Shown one piece after another: positions 6,365 through 13,427 of a stretch of 40,952 nt of DNA. The position numbers were made by a program, and so were the translations under genes. Each line of letters begins with the position of its first letter. The first letter of the stretch is position 1. The notes under the pieces are model-generated. The model searched no databases and was not told the origin of the DNA. It saw only the letters and a program-made list of their open reading frames with translations. Origin of the DNA: a virus; IMG/VR virus record IMGVR_UViG_3300042691_016389, positions 1 through 40,952 of that record; one strand, 5' to 3'.

Positions 6365-6823
6365 TTATGCCATTGCATCAACTTTGCTTGTTGCAACAAC
6401 AGGTGTTCTTGGAATTTGAGTATAAGTACCTGTTCCTTCTGCAACTAGTGAAGTATGAGAATAGATATTTTTACCATTAACCATAATAGGTTCTCCTGTA
6501 CTAGAATTAACAAGTGGACTTTGACCTTCATAAGCTGGTTCAAAAGATTCTGTTGAAGCAATATCCAAAGGAACTATTTGACCAACTTTAAAATTACCAA
6601 CTAATTCAGGTGCAATTCTTTGTTGGCATCTAACTAATCTATTACCCCAACCTAAGAATAATGCTGTTCCTGCATCACCTCCAGTAGTTTTAATTTCTTG
6701 AACTAAATAAGCTACTTTTGATGTTCCAGTAGAACTATCTTCAATTGAAAATATTCTAGTTTTACCATCTTTTAATGCTGGAATTGCTGCTTGTATTTCT
6801 GTGTTTTTACTGTTTTTATTCAT
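6365..6823 (-). CDS. Hypothetical beta-rich phage protein
   Basis: This encodes 152 residues. It is less lysine-rich than its neighbours and contains FLGWGNRLVRCQQRIAPELV, then a long extended, threonine/serine-rich C-terminus. It forms a single-gene unit, with a gene-free leader upstream and a strong terminator directly after it. That suggests an abundant or separately controlled product. The beta-rich pattern could be an OB-like or accessory DNA-binding fold, but I cannot support that from motifs. Confidence 0.65.
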   Translation of the reverse strand: MNKNSKNTEIQAAIPALKDGKTRIFSIEDSSTGTSKVAYLVQEIKTTGGDAGTALFLGWGNRLVRCQQRIAPELVGNFKVGQIVPLDIASTESFEPAYEGQSPLVNSSTGEPIMVNGKNIYSHTSLVAEGTGTYTQIPRTPVVATSKVDAMA

Positions 6824-6926
6824 TTTTTTATGTTTTTTATTGTTTATAATTATTTATTTCTTTTTATCTTGTAGAAATGTAAAACAAGGTTCTTAATACC
6901 ATAATCAGCTGGTAGTAATATTTTAA

Positions 6927-6995
6927 TAAAATTAGGCTAAGGCTTAATAACTTCTACTTATTTAATTCTGCAAGACTAGCAAAAACCTAATTTTA
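6927..6995. repeat. 10-bp inverted repeat in a gene-free gap
   Basis: TAAAATTAGG (6927-6936) and CCTAATTTTA (6986-6995) pair perfectly around a 49-base loop in the 194-base gap between two minus-strand genes. No protein frame is visible in the gap. The repeat may close a small structured RNA or leader of the 6365-6823 gene. No tRNA-type arms are seen. Confidence 0.4.
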
Positions 6996-7017
6996 ATAAC
7001 TAGAAATCATCATAAAA

Positions 7018-7323
7018 CTAGTTAATTTTTTTTAATACTTCAAAATCTTTAGGAAATACTACTGATATAAATTTATCAACAGCATTAATGATTCTTTGTT
7101 CTCTTCTTTTAGCAACAAAATTAAGACATTCTTCATAATCTCTTCTTTCATTTTCTAATTTAAGATTCCTAAATATTTTTAACCATTTTTGTTTATAAGT
7201 TCCATTAAAATTTTGTTTTTTAGTAGAATTTAAAAATACAATTATTTGTTCTATCTGATTGTTAGTCAGTTTTTGGATAGGGACAAGTTTCTTGTCCCAC
7301 ATCCACATTAAGTCAGAATTCAT
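7018..7323 (-). CDS. Hypothetical basic phage protein
   Basis: This encodes 101 residues, charged and helical, with WMWDKKL near the N-terminus and RRDYEECLNFVAKRREQR in the centre. There are no membrane segments. It begins two bases after the preceding gene stops and ends with a TAG stop. It probably shares a transcript with the 7325-7675 gene. The function is unknown. Confidence 0.6.
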   Translation of the reverse strand: MNSDLMWMWDKKLVPIQKLTNNQIEQIIVFLNSTKKQNFNGTYKQKWLKIFRNLKLENERRDYEECLNFVAKRREQRIINAVDKFISVVFPKDFEVLKKIN

Positions 7324-7324
7324 T

Positions 7325-7675
7325 TTAATTTAATTTAAAATTAAACTTAGGTTGTTGTTTTAAACTAGCTATAACAAATAAGAATTCATCTCTTAATTTA
7401 TTATTTACTGATCTTTTAGCTCTTTTTAAAAGCTCTTTTTCATTAGCAGATTTAACAAATTCCATTCTGTTAATACTAAATTTGGCAGGTCTAAGATTGT
7501 TTACTACCATAAATTTATCATTAGTAGTATCAATCTTTAATTCTCCAAAGTATTTATCTTCTTTTTTTAAAGATGAAAAATCCGGAACTTTTTTACCATT
7601 AGCATATTCTTTAACAAACATTTGTTTATTAGTACTAGCTTTGTCATTGTGTTTTAATAATTGTTTCTGATTCAT
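7325..7675 (-). CDS. Hypothetical basic phage protein
   Basis: This encodes 116 residues, rich in lysine and asparagine. A beta-like middle (KFMVVNNLRPAKFSINRMEFV) is followed by a helical, basic segment (ELLKRAKRSVNNKLRDEFLF). No known domain is visible. It is the first gene after the bidirectional-looking terminator at 7724-7753 and pairs with 7018-7323 in an operon. Confidence 0.6.
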   Translation of the reverse strand: MNQKQLLKHNDKASTNKQMFVKEYANGKKVPDFSSLKKEDKYFGELKIDTTNDKFMVVNNLRPAKFSINRMEFVKSANEKELLKRAKRSVNNKLRDEFLFVIASLKQQPKFNFKLN

Positions 7676-7723
7676 AATTTTTATTTTTATTTGTTTGTTT
7701 ATAATTTGTTTTTAATTTAAAAT

Positions 7724-7753
7724 AAACCAACTAATATTTCTATTAGTTGGTTT
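7724..7753 (-). terminator. Strong symmetrical terminator hairpin
   Basis: A 13-bp perfect stem (7724-7736 with 7741-7753) has loop TTTC, which reads GAAA on the minus strand and so gives a GNRA cap there. Minus-strand sequence after it is ATTTTAAATT. It lies between the 7848-8063 gene and the 7325-7675 gene. Confidence 0.75.
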
Positions 7754-7787
7754 TATAACTATTTAATTATGAGTATTAAATAGACTC

Positions 7788-7837
7788 AACCTTCAATCTT
7801 TCTCATCTAAAATCATTTGGTTCTCCACCTGAAGGTT
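7788..7837 (-). other. Small hairpin between gene stop and terminator
   Basis: AACCTTCA (7788-7795) pairs with TGAAGGTT (7830-7837) around 34 bases, just after the stop of the 7848-8063 gene. It is too loose for a tRNA and has no poly-T. It may be a 3' UTR structure. Confidence 0.3.
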
Positions 7838-7847
7838 ATATTCTTTA

Positions 7848-8063
7848 TTATGATTTTTTTTGTTTGTAATCTTCAATTAATTCTTTAGTACAAGCTATTA
7901 ACTCTACAATAAATATAGGACTTAACATAAATATAATAAAAGCCCAAATTACATCAGTAAATGTATTAAAGTCTTTATCAAATATGTGTATAATTCCTAA
8001 AGTGTATGAAGCTATTAACCATATAAATATTATAATTAGTATGATTATTTGATATGTTTCCAT
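7848..8063 (-). CDS. Small membrane protein with two TM segments
   Basis: This encodes 71 residues. Two hydrophobic segments (about residues 5-25 and 38-58) are separated by a short acidic loop (IFDKDFNTF). The C-terminus is charged (KELIEDYKQKK). It is likely an inner-membrane protein expressed with the early genes. No homologous function is recognised. Confidence 0.6.
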   Translation of the reverse strand: METYQIIILIIIFIWLIASYTLGIIHIFDKDFNTFTDVIWAFIIFMLSPIFIVELIACTKELIEDYKQKKS

Positions 8064-8074
8064 TTTTAATTAGA

Positions 8075-8293
8075 TTAAATATTAACACAAGGAATTGGTC
8101 CTGATATACCTACATTAAAATGATCTTTATATTGTTCAGCTATTTCTTTAGGATAACCATTATCAATAGACCATTGTTTAAAGTCTTTAATAGATTTGTA
8201 TTCTTCATTTGTTACAGATTTAGGAAATCCATATCTCCAACCTTTTGGAGGATCAATAGTCCAATAAAATTTTGATGTTTCGTTTGTTTTCAT
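8075..8293 (-). CDS. Conserved small phage protein (WTIDPPKGW family)
   Basis: This encodes 72 residues. The segment FYWTIDPPKGWRYGFPK and the following QWSIDNGYPKE form a pattern I recognise from short hypothetical proteins of Bacteroidetes phages. The protein is soluble and aromatic-rich, with no catalytic motif. It is co-directional with the membrane protein gene just downstream. Confidence 0.7.
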   Translation of the reverse strand: MKTNETSKFYWTIDPPKGWRYGFPKSVTNEEYKSIKDFKQWSIDNGYPKEIAEQYKDHFNVGISGPIPCVNI

Positions 8294-8403
8294 TTTATGA
8301 TTTTTTTAGTGAGTTTTTAATTTAAATAAAAGTATTAATTAGTGGATAAGATTTCAATTATTTTTATCTATCTCTTTATTAAATACTTAAAAATACTTTT
8401 ATT

Positions 8404-8635
8404 AAAAACCTAGTACACCTTTTCTGGCACGTTTAACTAGGATAATGCTCTGACCATCAGTTAGATGGTTACTGTACGATACCAATCACGAATTGGATAG
8501 CAAATTGAGTTTTCATAAAGTTGTTTTAATTTATTACACGCAAACCACTAGCGTGAGCAATAAGAACCTATCTAGTATAGGAATACAGTTGTCTAATCTG
8601 TCATATTACCAGTTAGTTATAACTAGAATTTAGAG
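8404..8635 (-). ncRNA. Candidate structured RNA with its own terminator
   Basis: Three hairpins share the same build, a 5-bp CC..GG stem with a 5-nt loop: 8567-8581 (CCTAT/ATAGG), 8482-8496 (CCAAT/ATTGG) and 8454-8468 (CCATC/GATGG). The element ends on the minus strand with a CCTAGT/ACTAGG stem (8409-8441) followed by TTTTT, like an intrinsic terminator. Upstream it is bounded by the terminator of the 8682-8915 gene. No protein frame with a start codon is convincing. No RNA family is recognised. Confidence 0.5.
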
Positions 8636-8667
8636 AAAAATTCACCTTTGATATAATCTCAGGTGAA
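8636..8667 (-). terminator. Terminator of the 8682-8915 gene
   Basis: TTCACCT (8641-8647) pairs with AGGTGAA (8661-8667), and the minus strand continues into TTTTTC. It starts 15 bases after the stop codon. Confidence 0.65.
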
Positions 8668-8681
8668 CTCAAAGTTGTTTA

Positions 8682-8915
8682 TTAAAATAAAATTCTTGGT
8701 GTATTTACAGGAATTGTAACTAACACATCATCTTTTACTTTAATACCACATAAATTAAAAGCTTTAGGATTATCATTTAAAGCATTAGTATAAACGTGTG
8801 CTTTAAAAGACATACTTTGCCCACCATTTGAATATTCTACTTTATGTATTTGTTCTTCAGTTCTTTCTTCAAGAGCTACATAAATTAATTGAGGAGTAAT
8901 GTAATAATTTTTCAT
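8682..8915 (-). CDS. Hypothetical small phage protein
   Basis: This encodes 77 residues, beta-rich, with an N-terminal ITPQLIYVALEERTEEQIHKVEY and a C-terminal VKDDVLVTIPVNTPRILF. There is no membrane segment or known motif. It is a single gene followed by its own terminator and a candidate structured RNA. The function is unknown. Confidence 0.6.
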   Translation of the reverse strand: MKNYYITPQLIYVALEERTEEQIHKVEYSNGGQSMSFKAHVYTNALNDNPKAFNLCGIKVKDDVLVTIPVNTPRILF

Positions 8916-9001
8916 TTGTTTATGATTTTTTAAGTTATTAATTGAGTTAATTTTTAATGCTTTACAGTTATTTCAGCATTAACTGACCTTTTTAGTAGGA
9001 T

Positions 9002-9238
9002 TTAAGTTAAAAGTTGTACTTTAACTAATTTATGAGGTTTTAATTTCATTAATCTGTCAATAGTACTATTAAACCTAATATAAGCTATAAGCTGTCTTTG
9101 ATGTTTAAAACAAACAGGACCTGTTACTACTTCAAAATTAGATTTAATAATTGTTTTAACTTTTTTTACTTCAATATCTAATATTTTATTATTAGTTGAA
9201 TTAAAGATAAAAATGATTTTATTTGGAGTTGTTTGCAT
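9002..9238 (-). CDS. Hypothetical small basic protein
   Basis: This encodes 78 residues from the ATG at 9238 (MQTTPNKIIFIF). A start at 9265 would add a short hydrophobic leader (MACLLLLFY) that might act as a membrane anchor, and it cannot be excluded. The mature part alternates beta-like hydrophobic stretches with lysines. No domain is recognised. Upstream lies the 1.3-kb gene-free RNA-like region. Confidence 0.5.
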   Translation of the reverse strand: MQTTPNKIIFIFNSTNNKILDIEVKKVKTIIKSNFEVVTGPVCFKHQRQLIAYIRFNSTIDRLMKLKPHKLVKVQLLT

Positions 9239-9289
9239 ATAAAATAATAAAAGTAAGCAAGCCATAAAAACATTTCAAGTTGTCTTCCT

Positions 9290-10560
9290 GTAAATTACAG
9301 TCAATTATTAGTATTACTACTAAATTACCTTTTAATGTGTACTTGCTTTACTCCCAAGGTTGCGACCCTTGTTTTTTAGTGGATATTAGAGATTTACGCA
9401 CTCTTTAGACTATTGTATTAATATTAAATACAACTTCATATCCTAGGTTAATGTTAATTAAGGCTGAGTTTTGACCTTTAGTATTACCATTTTCATCTTT
9501 TTCAAGATTTAAACACACTTATATTTCTATAAGTAGGTAACATACAGATTGGTTTAAGTCCAACAACTACTCTGTTATACTATATATTATACTCCTTTCA
9601 CACCTTATCTCTTGGAAGAGTTCATAGTATCCCTACTATTCTAAGTTTGCTACTTGTTTCAAATCATCTAATTCCTTGCGAGAACTTTGAGCCACTATAT
9701 TACAAGTGGATAACTGTATTTTCATACAACAGGCAAAATACTTCTGCTTTTTTAATTTAGTTTATATTTTTGTATATTCCAAATAATCGTGAATACCTTG
9801 TGATTTTGCTCTATATCTTGCCATCTTTTGAATGGTTTAGACATAAACAAGGCATTATTTTCAGTTGTCACACTTACTCATTTTACTAAGTCTATATTCC
9901 TACTATTTCTACTATTCTTCTCAGGGAATAGTACACATTGAGATGTGTAATAGGACTACAATAACTTTTCATCAAAAACTCTTTAAGATTGACGGTCTTC
10001 AGGAGTTTAAGCAATACAAGGTTGTCAGCATTACTGCTCAAGTTAAGATGATTAGCCCTAACAATAATTACTTTCTGTTCTGCCCGAACATACTACATAA
10101 TTATTTATTGTATTGATTTTCTAATAACCAGGATTACTCCTAGGCAATAAGTTTTTTGGAAACTTATCACTTTCCTTGCTTATGAATTCACAAGTTATTT
10201 TAAAGACGTGAAATCCGCCTTATTACATTGGTAACCACTGCTACCCTATTCATATTTCAGAATAGGCAAGACTTAAATGGCTTAACGCAAACACCGTGAG
10301 TATTTAAACTCTGAAGGTTGTAATATTGTTTGCTTATATATTATTAATCAGTGTTTATTATTATAGTGTCAACTAAATAATTATCTTAATCAATAATAGC
10401 TAAGTTTTTATAACTTAACAAAACTAACTCACTTGTCTAGTATGGTGAGCCACCGCCAGGAACTTACTGGATAGTCTTACATTTACCTTGTCTAAAAACT
10501 AATCTGTAAAGAAAAGTGACATTCTTCTGTAAAACGAGAAGCATTTATTTAATATTTTTT
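9290..10560 (-). ncRNA. Candidate large structured RNA region, about 1.3 kb
   Basis: No convincing protein gene is found here on either strand, yet local hairpins are dense. On the minus strand, GNRA tetraloops cap stems at 9518-9533 (CTTATA, GAAA, TATAAG), 10027-10038 (AGCA, GTAA, TGCT) and 10130-10141 (AGGA, GTAA, TCCT). Further hairpins lie at 10147-10167 (8 bp), 10245-10266 (7 bp) and 9692-9709 (5 bp). Two adjacent hairpins at 9911-9932 and 9933-9948 have loops containing TGAG and CTCA, able to kiss. The span and strand bias recall large ornate phage RNAs, but family membership is not shown. The boundaries are approximate. Confidence 0.5.
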
Positions 10561-10710
10561 AGCTATATGATAGCCATTATTTGTGAAATATGATAAAATA
10601 AAAAGTGAAATAATGATTTAATAGTAATAGGTCTTTATTATTATCTAAAAATAATCATCAATCTATCTAATTATCAACAACTTACAACTAAATTAATCAA
10701 TTAATTCATT

Positions 10711-10746
10711 AAAAAACTCCTTAACAACTGTTAGGTAATTAAGGAG
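10711..10746 (-). terminator. Intrinsic terminator after the 10764-10958 gene
   Basis: CTCCTTAA (10717-10724) pairs with TTAAGGAG (10739-10746) and is followed on the minus strand by TTTTTT (10711-10716). It begins 18 bases after the gene stop. Confidence 0.85.
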
Positions 10747-10763
10747 CTTTAACAAAGATAAAA

Positions 10764-10958
10764 TCAACACTCATTAGATTGGTTTTCTAAACTATTAAGT
10801 TCAGATTCATTCTTTAAATCTTCTTGTTCTTCAATATCTGAAATTAATCTTTTAGATTTAGATAAAGCCCAAGCACAAATACCTAATAATTCATCTGCAT
10901 TTTTAGCATCTTTATTAAGAGTATCTATAATTTGTTGTTTAAGTTCTGCAAAATTCAT
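10764..10958 (-). CDS. Small acidic helical protein
   Basis: This encodes 64 residues. The N-terminal half is amphipathic (FAELKQQIIDTLNK ... ICAWALSKSKRLI) and the C-terminal half is very acidic and asparagine-rich. There is no membrane segment or known motif. It is expressed as a single-gene unit between an inverted-repeat element and a strong terminator. Such small acidic early proteins can bind host proteins, but this is only a possibility. Confidence 0.55.
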   Translation of the reverse strand: MNFAELKQQIIDTLNKDAKNADELLGICAWALSKSKRLISDIEEQEDLKNESELNSLENQSNEC

Positions 10959-10998
10959 TTGTTTATATATTAAGGTTAATAATTCAATTAATTAAAAT

Positions 10999-11132
10999 AA
11001 ACTATTATAATACTATATTATTGAGGAAGATTATCTAGCTAAGATTTATCTATTATCCTTCTTAAATATAACTGTATCATCTTATACAAGTAAGTGTAAG
11101 TAATTAGCTTATCTCTTGTATTATAATAGTTT
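10999..11132 (-). repeat. Perfect 15-bp inverted repeat enclosing a structured element
   Basis: AAACTATTATAATAC (10999-11013) pairs with GTATTATAATAGTTT (11118-11132) without mismatch across 104 bases. Inside, CTTATAC/GTGTAAG (7 bp, one wobble) and GGAAGA/TCCTTC-type pairings are possible. It lies between the terminator of the OB-fold gene and the next gene, so it may be a small RNA or the leader of the 10764-10958 gene. Confidence 0.5.
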
Positions 11133-11142
11133 AATTTAAAAT

Positions 11143-11170
11143 AAACTCCCTAACATAAGTTAAGGAGTTT
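11143..11170 (-). terminator. Intrinsic terminator after the OB-fold gene
   Basis: A 12-bp stem with one wobble (11143-11154 with 11159-11170) and a four-base loop is followed on the minus strand by ATTTTAAATT. It lies 29 bases after the stop of the 11200-11532 gene. Confidence 0.75.
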
Positions 11171-11199
11171 AAGTTCAGCCGAAGGCTCAATCCAACAAT

Positions 11200-11532
11200 C
11201 TAAAGTTGACCTGACCAAGATACACCTGCTGTAGCAAGTTTGGAAATACTTGATTGCTCAATAACTTCACAATCCATAGGTCTAAAGTACTCTTTACCTT
11301 GATAAGTTTGCATAACACCTGTAAATCTAACCTTAGAACCAACAAATAATGCTGGTAAATCTTTAGTTAATACTCTAACAGGATAAGGCAAACCTTTCAG
11401 TTTGAATTCTAAGCCTTGTAAATTCTTTTTTTCTGTAGTGTAAGGCTTAACAGTCAATACAGTGTCTGTATGTTCTACAGTTCTTTCTACTTTCTTCTCA
11501 GAAATAGAAACTTCAAGCGTTTTTAGTGACAT
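11200..11532 (-). CDS. Possible OB-fold, single-stranded nucleic-acid-binding protein
   Basis: This encodes 110 residues and is the first gene of the leftward block. The C-terminal half (LFVGSKVRFTGVMQTYQGKEYFRPMDCEVIE) reads as consecutive beta strands with the G-x-V-R-F-x-G turn often seen in OB-fold proteins. The N-terminal part is charged. A small SSB-like role in replication or recombination is plausible, but no diagnostic residues prove it. Its base use is a little less AT-rich than its neighbours, and a strong terminator directly follows. It probably marks the early leftward promoter region. Confidence 0.5.
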   Translation of the reverse strand: MSLKTLEVSISEKKVERTVEHTDTVLTVKPYTTEKKNLQGLEFKLKGLPYPVRVLTKDLPALFVGSKVRFTGVMQTYQGKEYFRPMDCEVIEQSSISKLATAGVSWSGQL

Positions 11533-11866
11533 ATATGATTTTTTAAGGGTTTACGTCAATCCAAAAAGTAATTAATAAGGCTGTTTATCCACAATAAGCT
11601 CGACATATTTCTATGTTCATCTTAATGTATAACATTTATTGCACCTTATCAATTATAAAGGGGGAACTTCCATTCCCCAAAACTTAGGATAGGAGTATAT
11701 TGGGTGGTGTTATTCATTCTAACACATATAATCAATTTTTTAAAAATATAAAAAAAATTTTTTTTACCCTATTTTTACACTTTTAGCTATAATTGTTACA
11801 AAATTATCTAATTTGTCGCAAATATGTACTAAATTTGAGACAGAATTAAAAATAATTAAAAATAAA
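11533..11866. promoter_or_regulatory. Left part of the divergent control region
   Basis: No gene is seen in these 334 bases. A GGGGAA/TTCCCC hairpin with a six-base loop lies near 11660-11680. An extremely AT-rich A/T tract follows at 11730-11766. A -7-like box for the minus strand (TAATTTTG at 11799-11806) lacks a matching upstream box. A palindrome, ATTTG-TCG-CAAAT, at 11811-11823 may be an operator. The leftward promoter is presumably here but cannot be pinned down. Confidence 0.4.
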
Positions 11867-11898
11867 TTTGGAAATGTCAAACCTTATTTTTAACTTTG
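11867..11898 (+). promoter_or_regulatory. Promoter TTTG-N20-TAACTTTG
   Basis: The -33 box TTTG (11867-11870) and the -7 box TAACTTTG (11891-11898) are separated by exactly 20 bases, as at the other plus-strand promoters here. They match the Bacteroidetes primary sigma consensus. The promoter faces a roughly 230-base stretch with no protein gene, so it probably drives a small RNA. Confidence 0.75.
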
Positions 11899-11904
11899 TG
11901 AAGT

Positions 11905-12130
11905 TATTACAATCTTAATGGGATTAAAGAATTAACAAAGCTTTAAAATTGAGATCTAATAATTAGGCAAACTTTACAAATAGTAAATTCCAGGTCTATA
12001 ATAAATCAAGTATTGATTGTGGAGATAAATACAGCAGGTAAAGCTACTCCAGGGGTAAGGTTGAAAGACTAGACAGTTTCAAATCAAGATTTATTAGAAT
12101 TTATAAGTAACCTTTGATTTCTTCAAGGGT
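11905..12130 (+). ncRNA. Candidate small RNA with promoter and terminator hairpin
   Basis: It starts just after a full promoter and ends in the hairpin ACCTTTGA/TCAAGGGT (12110-12130), followed by AACTTTGTTATTT, a weak poly-T. Internal hairpins are 12004-12018 (AATCA/TGATT), 12021-12050 (GGAG/CTCC enclosing AGC/GCT) and 12061-12082 (TTGAAA/TTTCAA, 10-nt loop). No start codon opens a useful frame. A segment reading GGTTGAAAGACTAGAC resembles part of a group I core, but the partner strand is missing. The role is unknown; control of the adjacent operon is possible. Confidence 0.5.
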
Positions 12131-12211
12131 AACTTTGTTATTTAATTAACTATTTAAAGTTAAATTTAATTAACTAAATATCAATTATTTAAATATTATT
12201 TTAATAAATTA

Positions 12212-12243
12212 TTTGTTTTATAATAATTTTAGTTATACCTTTG
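12212..12243 (+). promoter_or_regulatory. Promoter of the rightward operon, TTTG-N20-TACCTTTG
   Basis: TTTG (12212-12215) and TACCTTTG (12236-12243) are separated by exactly 20 bases. The start codon of the first rightward gene is 20 bases downstream, giving a leader of about a dozen bases. The same two boxes recur at 23661-23692. Confidence 0.85.
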
Positions 12244-12262
12244 TAGTATAATTAATAAAAGA

Positions 12263-12628
12263 ATGAAATTTCAAATAAAATTAAAAAAAGAAGATAATAT
12301 ATATGAAGCTTATCTAACTTTTATAAATAATATCTTTGGAGATAATAAATTAACTGATTTAGAGATAAGGATATTAGGAACCTTAATGATGATTAAGAAT
12401 AAATATAAACACCTTGAAGCTGAGAAGTTAAACAAGTTATTATTCCACAAAGAAACTAAGAAGAGAATTAGAGAATATTTATCTATTTCTGAAGCTGTTC
12501 TTAATAATACTACTAAAACCCTTAGAGCTAAAAACTTTTTAAAGTTTGATAAGATAATAATCCCTAATCCAGAAATTATTAATAATAGATTAGAAATAAC
12601 TTTTACTTTAAATAAAGATGGAGAATAA
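12263..12628 (+). CDS. Putative DNA-binding (winged-helix-like) protein
   Basis: This encodes 121 residues and is the first gene of the rightward operon. The centre (LTDLEIRILGTLMMIKN ... ISEAVLNNTTKTLRAKNFLKFD) reads as a helix-turn-helix followed by a beta wing. The segment LSISEAVLNNTTKTLRAKNFL fits a recognition-helix layout. This suggests a transcription or replication regulator placed at the operon head. The fold is inferred from the helix pattern only. It overlaps the next gene by 11 bases. Confidence 0.5.
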   Translation: MKFQIKLKKEDNIYEAYLTFINNIFGDNKLTDLEIRILGTLMMIKNKYKHLEAEKLNKLLFHKETKKRIREYLSISEAVLNNTTKTLRAKNFLKFDKIIIPNPEIINNRLEITFTLNKDGE

Positions 12629-13007
12629 TTACTACACACCAAGTTTAAAAGAGTTTCATATAGGGTTTGAATGCGAATGGCAATGTAAAATAAGAAAAGA
12701 AAAATGGAACAAACAGATTTGTGATGTTGATTTAGTAAACATTGCTTATTCTGCATTTGAACATTCTGATGAAGAAGAGCCTTATGAAGAGCAATTTAGA
12801 GTTAAATACTTAGATAAAGAAGATATTGAAAGTTTAGGTTGGAAAAAAGAAGAAAATTGTTTTGTTAAAGACCACTGTAAATTATATTTATATGGAAATA
12901 CACATATACAAATACAATCTTTAGGTAACTTGAATTTTAATGGTACAATTAAAAATAAATCAGAACTTATTAAACTGTTAAAGCAACTTAATATAACTAA
13001 TGAATAA
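12618..13007 (+). CDS. Conserved phage protein, paralogous to the 14476-15003 gene
   Basis: This encodes 129 residues. It contains the pattern YTPSLKEFHIGFE near the start, KYLDKEDIESLGW in the middle and GTIKNKSELIKLLKQLNI at the end. This layout is familiar from hypothetical proteins of Bacteroidetes phages. The middle and C-terminal motifs reappear in diverged form in the 14476-15003 protein. The function is unknown. It overlaps both neighbours slightly, implying coupled translation. Confidence 0.75.
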   Translation: MENNYYTPSLKEFHIGFECEWQCKIRKEKWNKQICDVDLVNIAYSAFEHSDEEEPYEEQFRVKYLDKEDIESLGWKKEENCFVKDHCKLYLYGNTHIQIQSLGNLNFNGTIKNKSELIKLLKQLNITNE

Positions 13008-13263
13008 AACTGAAGAAAAGATAATTAAAGATTTAGTTCAAAAATATAATCTTCCTTTTGAAGTTATAGAATCTATAGTTATTTCACCTTTTCAGTTTGT
13101 TAATAAAACTATGAAAGAAATGAAACTATCTGGAGAATATAAAACAATCTTATTACCTAAGTTTGGTAAGTTTGCTCCTAGTTTAAGAAAGATTAAATTA
13201 TATGAAGAAAATTATAGAAATAATAAAAGCTTATTGGAATTACCTAATAAAACCAAAGAATAA
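13000..13263 (+). CDS. Conserved small phage protein (SPFQFV...FGKF family)
   Basis: This encodes 87 residues. VIESIVISPFQFVNKTMKE is followed by ILLPKFGKFAP. I recognise this pattern as a common small protein beside packaging genes in many tailed phages, of unknown role. It is basic and probably a compact helical protein. It overlaps the next gene by 62 bases. Confidence 0.75.
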   Translation: MNKTEEKIIKDLVQKYNLPFEVIESIVISPFQFVNKTMKEMKLSGEYKTILLPKFGKFAPSLRKIKLYEENYRNNKSLLELPNKTKE

Positions 13264-13426
13264 GACTTTACAAGAAGAAAGACTAGCAATTTGTACTCCT
13301 TGTAAATCTAATTCAACTTCAGGAGTTATTAATAAACATTCAAAATGTGAACTTTGTGGATGCTATTTACAAGTAAAATCAAACAATCAAACTAGCAGCT
13401 GTCCTGCTAATAAATGGAAAAAATAA
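13202..13426 (+). CDS. Small zinc-ribbon protein
   Basis: This encodes 74 residues. It has a CxxC pair (CTPC), a second cluster CELCGC and a later CPANKW, enough for one or two zinc sites. An N-terminal helical part of about 28 residues precedes them. The layout C..C / C..CGC / CP..KW is common in short phage proteins beside structural operons. The role is unknown, possibly nucleic-acid contact. Confidence 0.7.
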   Translation: MKKIIEIIKAYWNYLIKPKNKTLQEERLAICTPCKSNSTSGVINKHSKCELCGCYLQVKSNNQTSSCPANKWKK

Positions 13427-13427
13427 T

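Noticed and set aside
8440-8500. Possible tRNA in the 8.4 kb RNA region
   Set aside because: The stems have 5-nt loops, there is no TTCRA T-loop, and the acceptor ends do not pair.
9880-10100. Minus-strand frame of about 70 codons without an ATG
   Set aside because: It is open by the same effect as the plus-strand frame, spans the kissing hairpins, and has no usable start. Structure explains the sequence better than coding.
9865-10116. Plus-strand frame of 83 codons
   Set aside because: It runs opposite to all genes in this block, has a low-complexity Leu/Tyr/Ser start with no family pattern, and lies over the hairpin-rich RNA region, whose lower stop density explains it.
11730-11766. Replication origin at the A/T tract
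   Set aside because: The tract is extremely AT-rich and lies in the divergent region, but there are no iterons or recognisable initiator sites, so an origin cannot be supported.
12310-12756. Minus-strand frame of 148 codons
   Set aside because: It is antisense to two good plus-strand genes that start at a promoter. The Leu/Ile-rich product is what AT-rich antisense gives.
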